In this document: positions 5,843-6,966 of the stretch, one piece after another
Layout: every line of letters begins with the position of its first letter
How positions within the stretch are numbered: position 1 is the first letter of the stretch
Assembly (NCBI GenBank): GCA_017469605.1
Contig: JAFUGB010000047.1
Coordinates: forward strand, 1-6,966
Source of the DNA: Clostridia bacterium
GTDB taxonomy: Bacteria > Bacillota > Clostridia > Christensenellales > Aristaeellaceae
Direction of reading: 5' to 3'
Length of the DNA: 6,966 bases
The notes under the pieces: generated by a model
Databases searched by the model: none
What the model was told of the DNA's origin: nothing
The model's input: the letters and a program-made list of their open reading frames with translations, nothing else
Translations under genes and position numbers: made by a program

Positions 5843-6364
5843 TTGGAGACCGTTGTGATCGTCAGCGCGTCGGAAAAAACCCGCGACCAGCTTTTCTGGG
5901 CCCTTTCCGCGTGCGGCATCCGGGTATATCAATGCTGCAAAACCGAAAGCGGCCTGCGCCATATCCTGGCCCAGGGCGGCGAGGGGCTGGCCATTGTGGC
6001 GGGCCGCGTGCCCGCGGGTCTCATTGAAGGGCTGCTGTGGGATTATGGCGACCGCCTGCGGCTGCTGGTGCTGTCAAGCGATGCGCCGGCATACAGCCAG
6101 GATCCCGACAGGCTGTGCTATATGCCGCTGCCCGTCTCCGCCCGGCAGGTGGCGGACGCCGTCGCGGCCATGCTTCGCCAGTCAGGCTTTTCCGGTGCGC
6201 TGGGCAAAAGGCGTGAGAACGTGGAGGCGGCGAAGGCGATCCTCATGCGGCGGCGGGGAATGACCGAGCCCGAGGCGCATCATTTCCTTCAGCAATACGC
6301 CATGAATCATGGCGAGAAAATGGCCGATGTGGCCGACGCTCTGCTGCGCCGGTACGGCGAGTGA
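5843..6364 (+). CDS. ANTAR-domain antitermination regulator with pseudo-receiver
   Basis: The 173-residue protein has an N-terminal receiver-like domain (about 1-112) and a C-terminal ANTAR RNA-binding domain (about 120-171). The ANTAR part shows the family pattern ENVEAAKAILMRRRGMTEPE (125-144) followed by A145, then a final helix ADVADALLRR (161-170). ANTAR proteins (AmiR, NasR, EutV) bind hexaloop hairpins and prevent terminators from forming. The receiver fold seems degenerate: Ser8-Ala9 replace the acidic pair, Ala53 falls at the phospho-Asp position, and Leu96 at the conserved Lys, so phosphorylation is unlikely. Start is TTG at 5843 with AGGGGGAG 6 nt upstream. An in-between GTG at 5836 is out of frame. 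Position directly behind glnA resembles the clostridial glnA-nitR arrangement, and its target is probably the glnA leader. What signal it senses is not visible. Confidence 0.92.
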   Translation: METVVIVSASEKTRDQLFWALSACGIRVYQCCKTESGLRHILAQGGEGLAIVAGRVPAGLIEGLLWDYGDRLRLLVLSSDAPAYSQDPDRLCYMPLPVSARQVADAVAAMLRQSGFSGALGKRRENVEAAKAILMRRRGMTEPEAHHFLQQYAMNHGEKMADVADALLRRYGE

Positions 6365-6398
6365 AAAACATACATATATTTACAGCAGCGGTTTATCA

Positions 6399-6415
6399 GG
6401 AAAGCGGCGCTTTCC
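6399..6415. repeat. Perfect inverted repeat between convergent genes
   Basis: GGAAAGCG and CGCTTTCC flank a single central G, forming a compact hairpin 35 bp after the ANTAR stop. The right arm can instead pair with downstream bases (6409-6438: GCGCTTT with AAAGCGC and CCCG with CGGG), so two folds compete. Neither is followed by a U-tract, so an intrinsic terminator cannot be claimed. The rest of the 107-bp gap holds nothing recognisable. Confidence 0.5.
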
Positions 6416-6471
6416 CGAAAAAAGGCCGGGCAAAGCGCTCCAGCGGGCGAACGTCATGAAAAATCGGCCTC

Positions 6472-6966
6472 TTATTGCCCCTCCGGATGATTGTACATCG
6501 GTCCCAGGGGCGCATACCGGCGGGCGATCCATTTGCAGATGCCGTCCAGGCCGGGGTAGATCATGCGCTCTGAAATGTTGATATAGTCCAGCTTGTCCCG
6601 GATCTCCAGCTTTGCCCGACGGTCAATGATCAGCCGGATAAATGTATCGCTTTCGGGCAAATTCAAAAGCGTCACGGCGGGATCGGAGACCACCGAAAAC
6701 AGGGCATATTGGTTGGCAATGCGGTTCACTGTGGAAGCCGGCTCAAAAAACAGGGCGAAAGGCGTATCGGAGCAGGCCTTGAGCGCGTCAAAATTCTTTG
6801 CTGTTTCATCCAGGATATCCCGGGTGAAAATCACGCCCTTCTGCGCGTTCAGCCGCCTGCGCAGTTCAGCAGGCAGATGGGCGTTCACATCCTCCATATC
6901 CACGCACCAGATCACGCCGTCCCGGTCATAGGCAGATACGTCTTCGGTGACAAAGTGCGCGGCGAC
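6472..6966 (-). CDS. FRG-domain protein, C-terminal part (5' end outside window)
   Basis: The frame is open from the right edge to a TAA at 6474-6472, giving 164 residues of the C-terminal part. The first visible residues, VAAHFVTED, continue into RDGVIWCVD (15-23), which looks like the middle of an FRG domain. RIANQYALFSV (82-92) and the ending ISERMIYPGLDGICKWI (131-147) match the conserved C-terminal half of that family. The GTG at 6915 is an internal codon and not a start, because homology continues upstream of it. FRG domains occur in many bacterial proteins of poorly known function, and the biochemical role is unknown. The catalytic-side N-terminal motif that gives the family its name would lie outside the window. 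It converges on the glnA operon and shows no functional link to it. Confidence 0.75.
   Translation of the reverse strand, partial: VAAHFVTEDVSAYDRDGVIWCVDMEDVNAHLPAELRRRLNAQKGVIFTRDILDETAKNFDALKACSDTPFALFFEPASTVNRIANQYALFSVVSDPAVTLLNLPESDTFIRLIIDRRAKLEIRDKLDYINISERMIYPGLDGICKWIARRYAPLGPMYNHPEGQ

Noticed and set aside
4136..5962. 608-codon open frame on the minus strand opposite glnA
   Set aside because: It is antisense to a fully convincing glnA, its translation has no recognisable motif, and long open antisense frames are common in GC-rich genes with strong third-position bias.
6472..6915. FRG-domain gene starting at GTG 6915
   Set aside because: The frame stays open to the window edge and the upstream residues (AAHFVTED, RDG) look like FRG sequence, so the start lies outside.
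1..6966. Mobile element, phage or defence island
   Set aside because: No transposase, integrase, flanking direct repeats, tRNA target or compositional break is visible. The FRG-domain fragment alone is not enough.

Overview
The window looks like chromosomal DNA of a GC-rich member of the Clostridia (Bacillota), probably an uncultured or gut-type lineage. The evidence is a site-2 protease/scpA/scpB cluster, strong AGGAGG-type ribosome binding sites, a T-box leader upstream of asnB, and a type I glutamine synthetase gene followed by an ANTAR regulator. No insertion sequence, phage gene, CRISPR array, tRNA or rRNA is visible.

Layout. From 1 to about 1936 the minus strand carries one operon: an M50-type membrane protease, then scpA, then scpB, which runs off the left edge. 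It starts at a sigma-A-like promoter near 1972-2000. The -35 of that promoter overlaps the -35 of a candidate divergent promoter for a small MGMT-family (alkyltransferase-like) gene at 2056-2370. That gene converges on asnB (2414-3994, minus strand), a glutamine-dependent asparagine synthetase. asnB has a leader of about 280 nt (about 3995-4275) with the T-box sequence, an AGUA/specifier loop holding AAC (Asn), and a competing hairpin. The hairpin has no U-tract, and the T-box bulge is complementary to the asnB ribosome binding site, so control may be translational.

Divergently, glnA (4466-5797) starts from an extended -10 promoter. Between promoter and start codon lies a strong intrinsic terminator. 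Its 5' arm can instead fold into a small hairpin with the loop AAGGGA, the A1/G4 hexaloop pattern bound by ANTAR proteins. The next gene (5843-6364) encodes a pseudo-receiver plus ANTAR protein, the expected antiterminator. The 3' part of an FRG-domain gene enters from the right edge on the minus strand (6472-6966).

How it works together. GlnA makes glutamine from glutamate and ammonia, and AsnB spends glutamine to make asparagine. The two genes are divergent, and each is gated by its own leader RNA: charged/uncharged tRNA-Asn (inferred) for asnB, and the neighbouring ANTAR protein (inferred) for glnA. This nitrogen-control module is the most interesting part of the window. The rest is ordinary chromosome-maintenance and housekeeping content.
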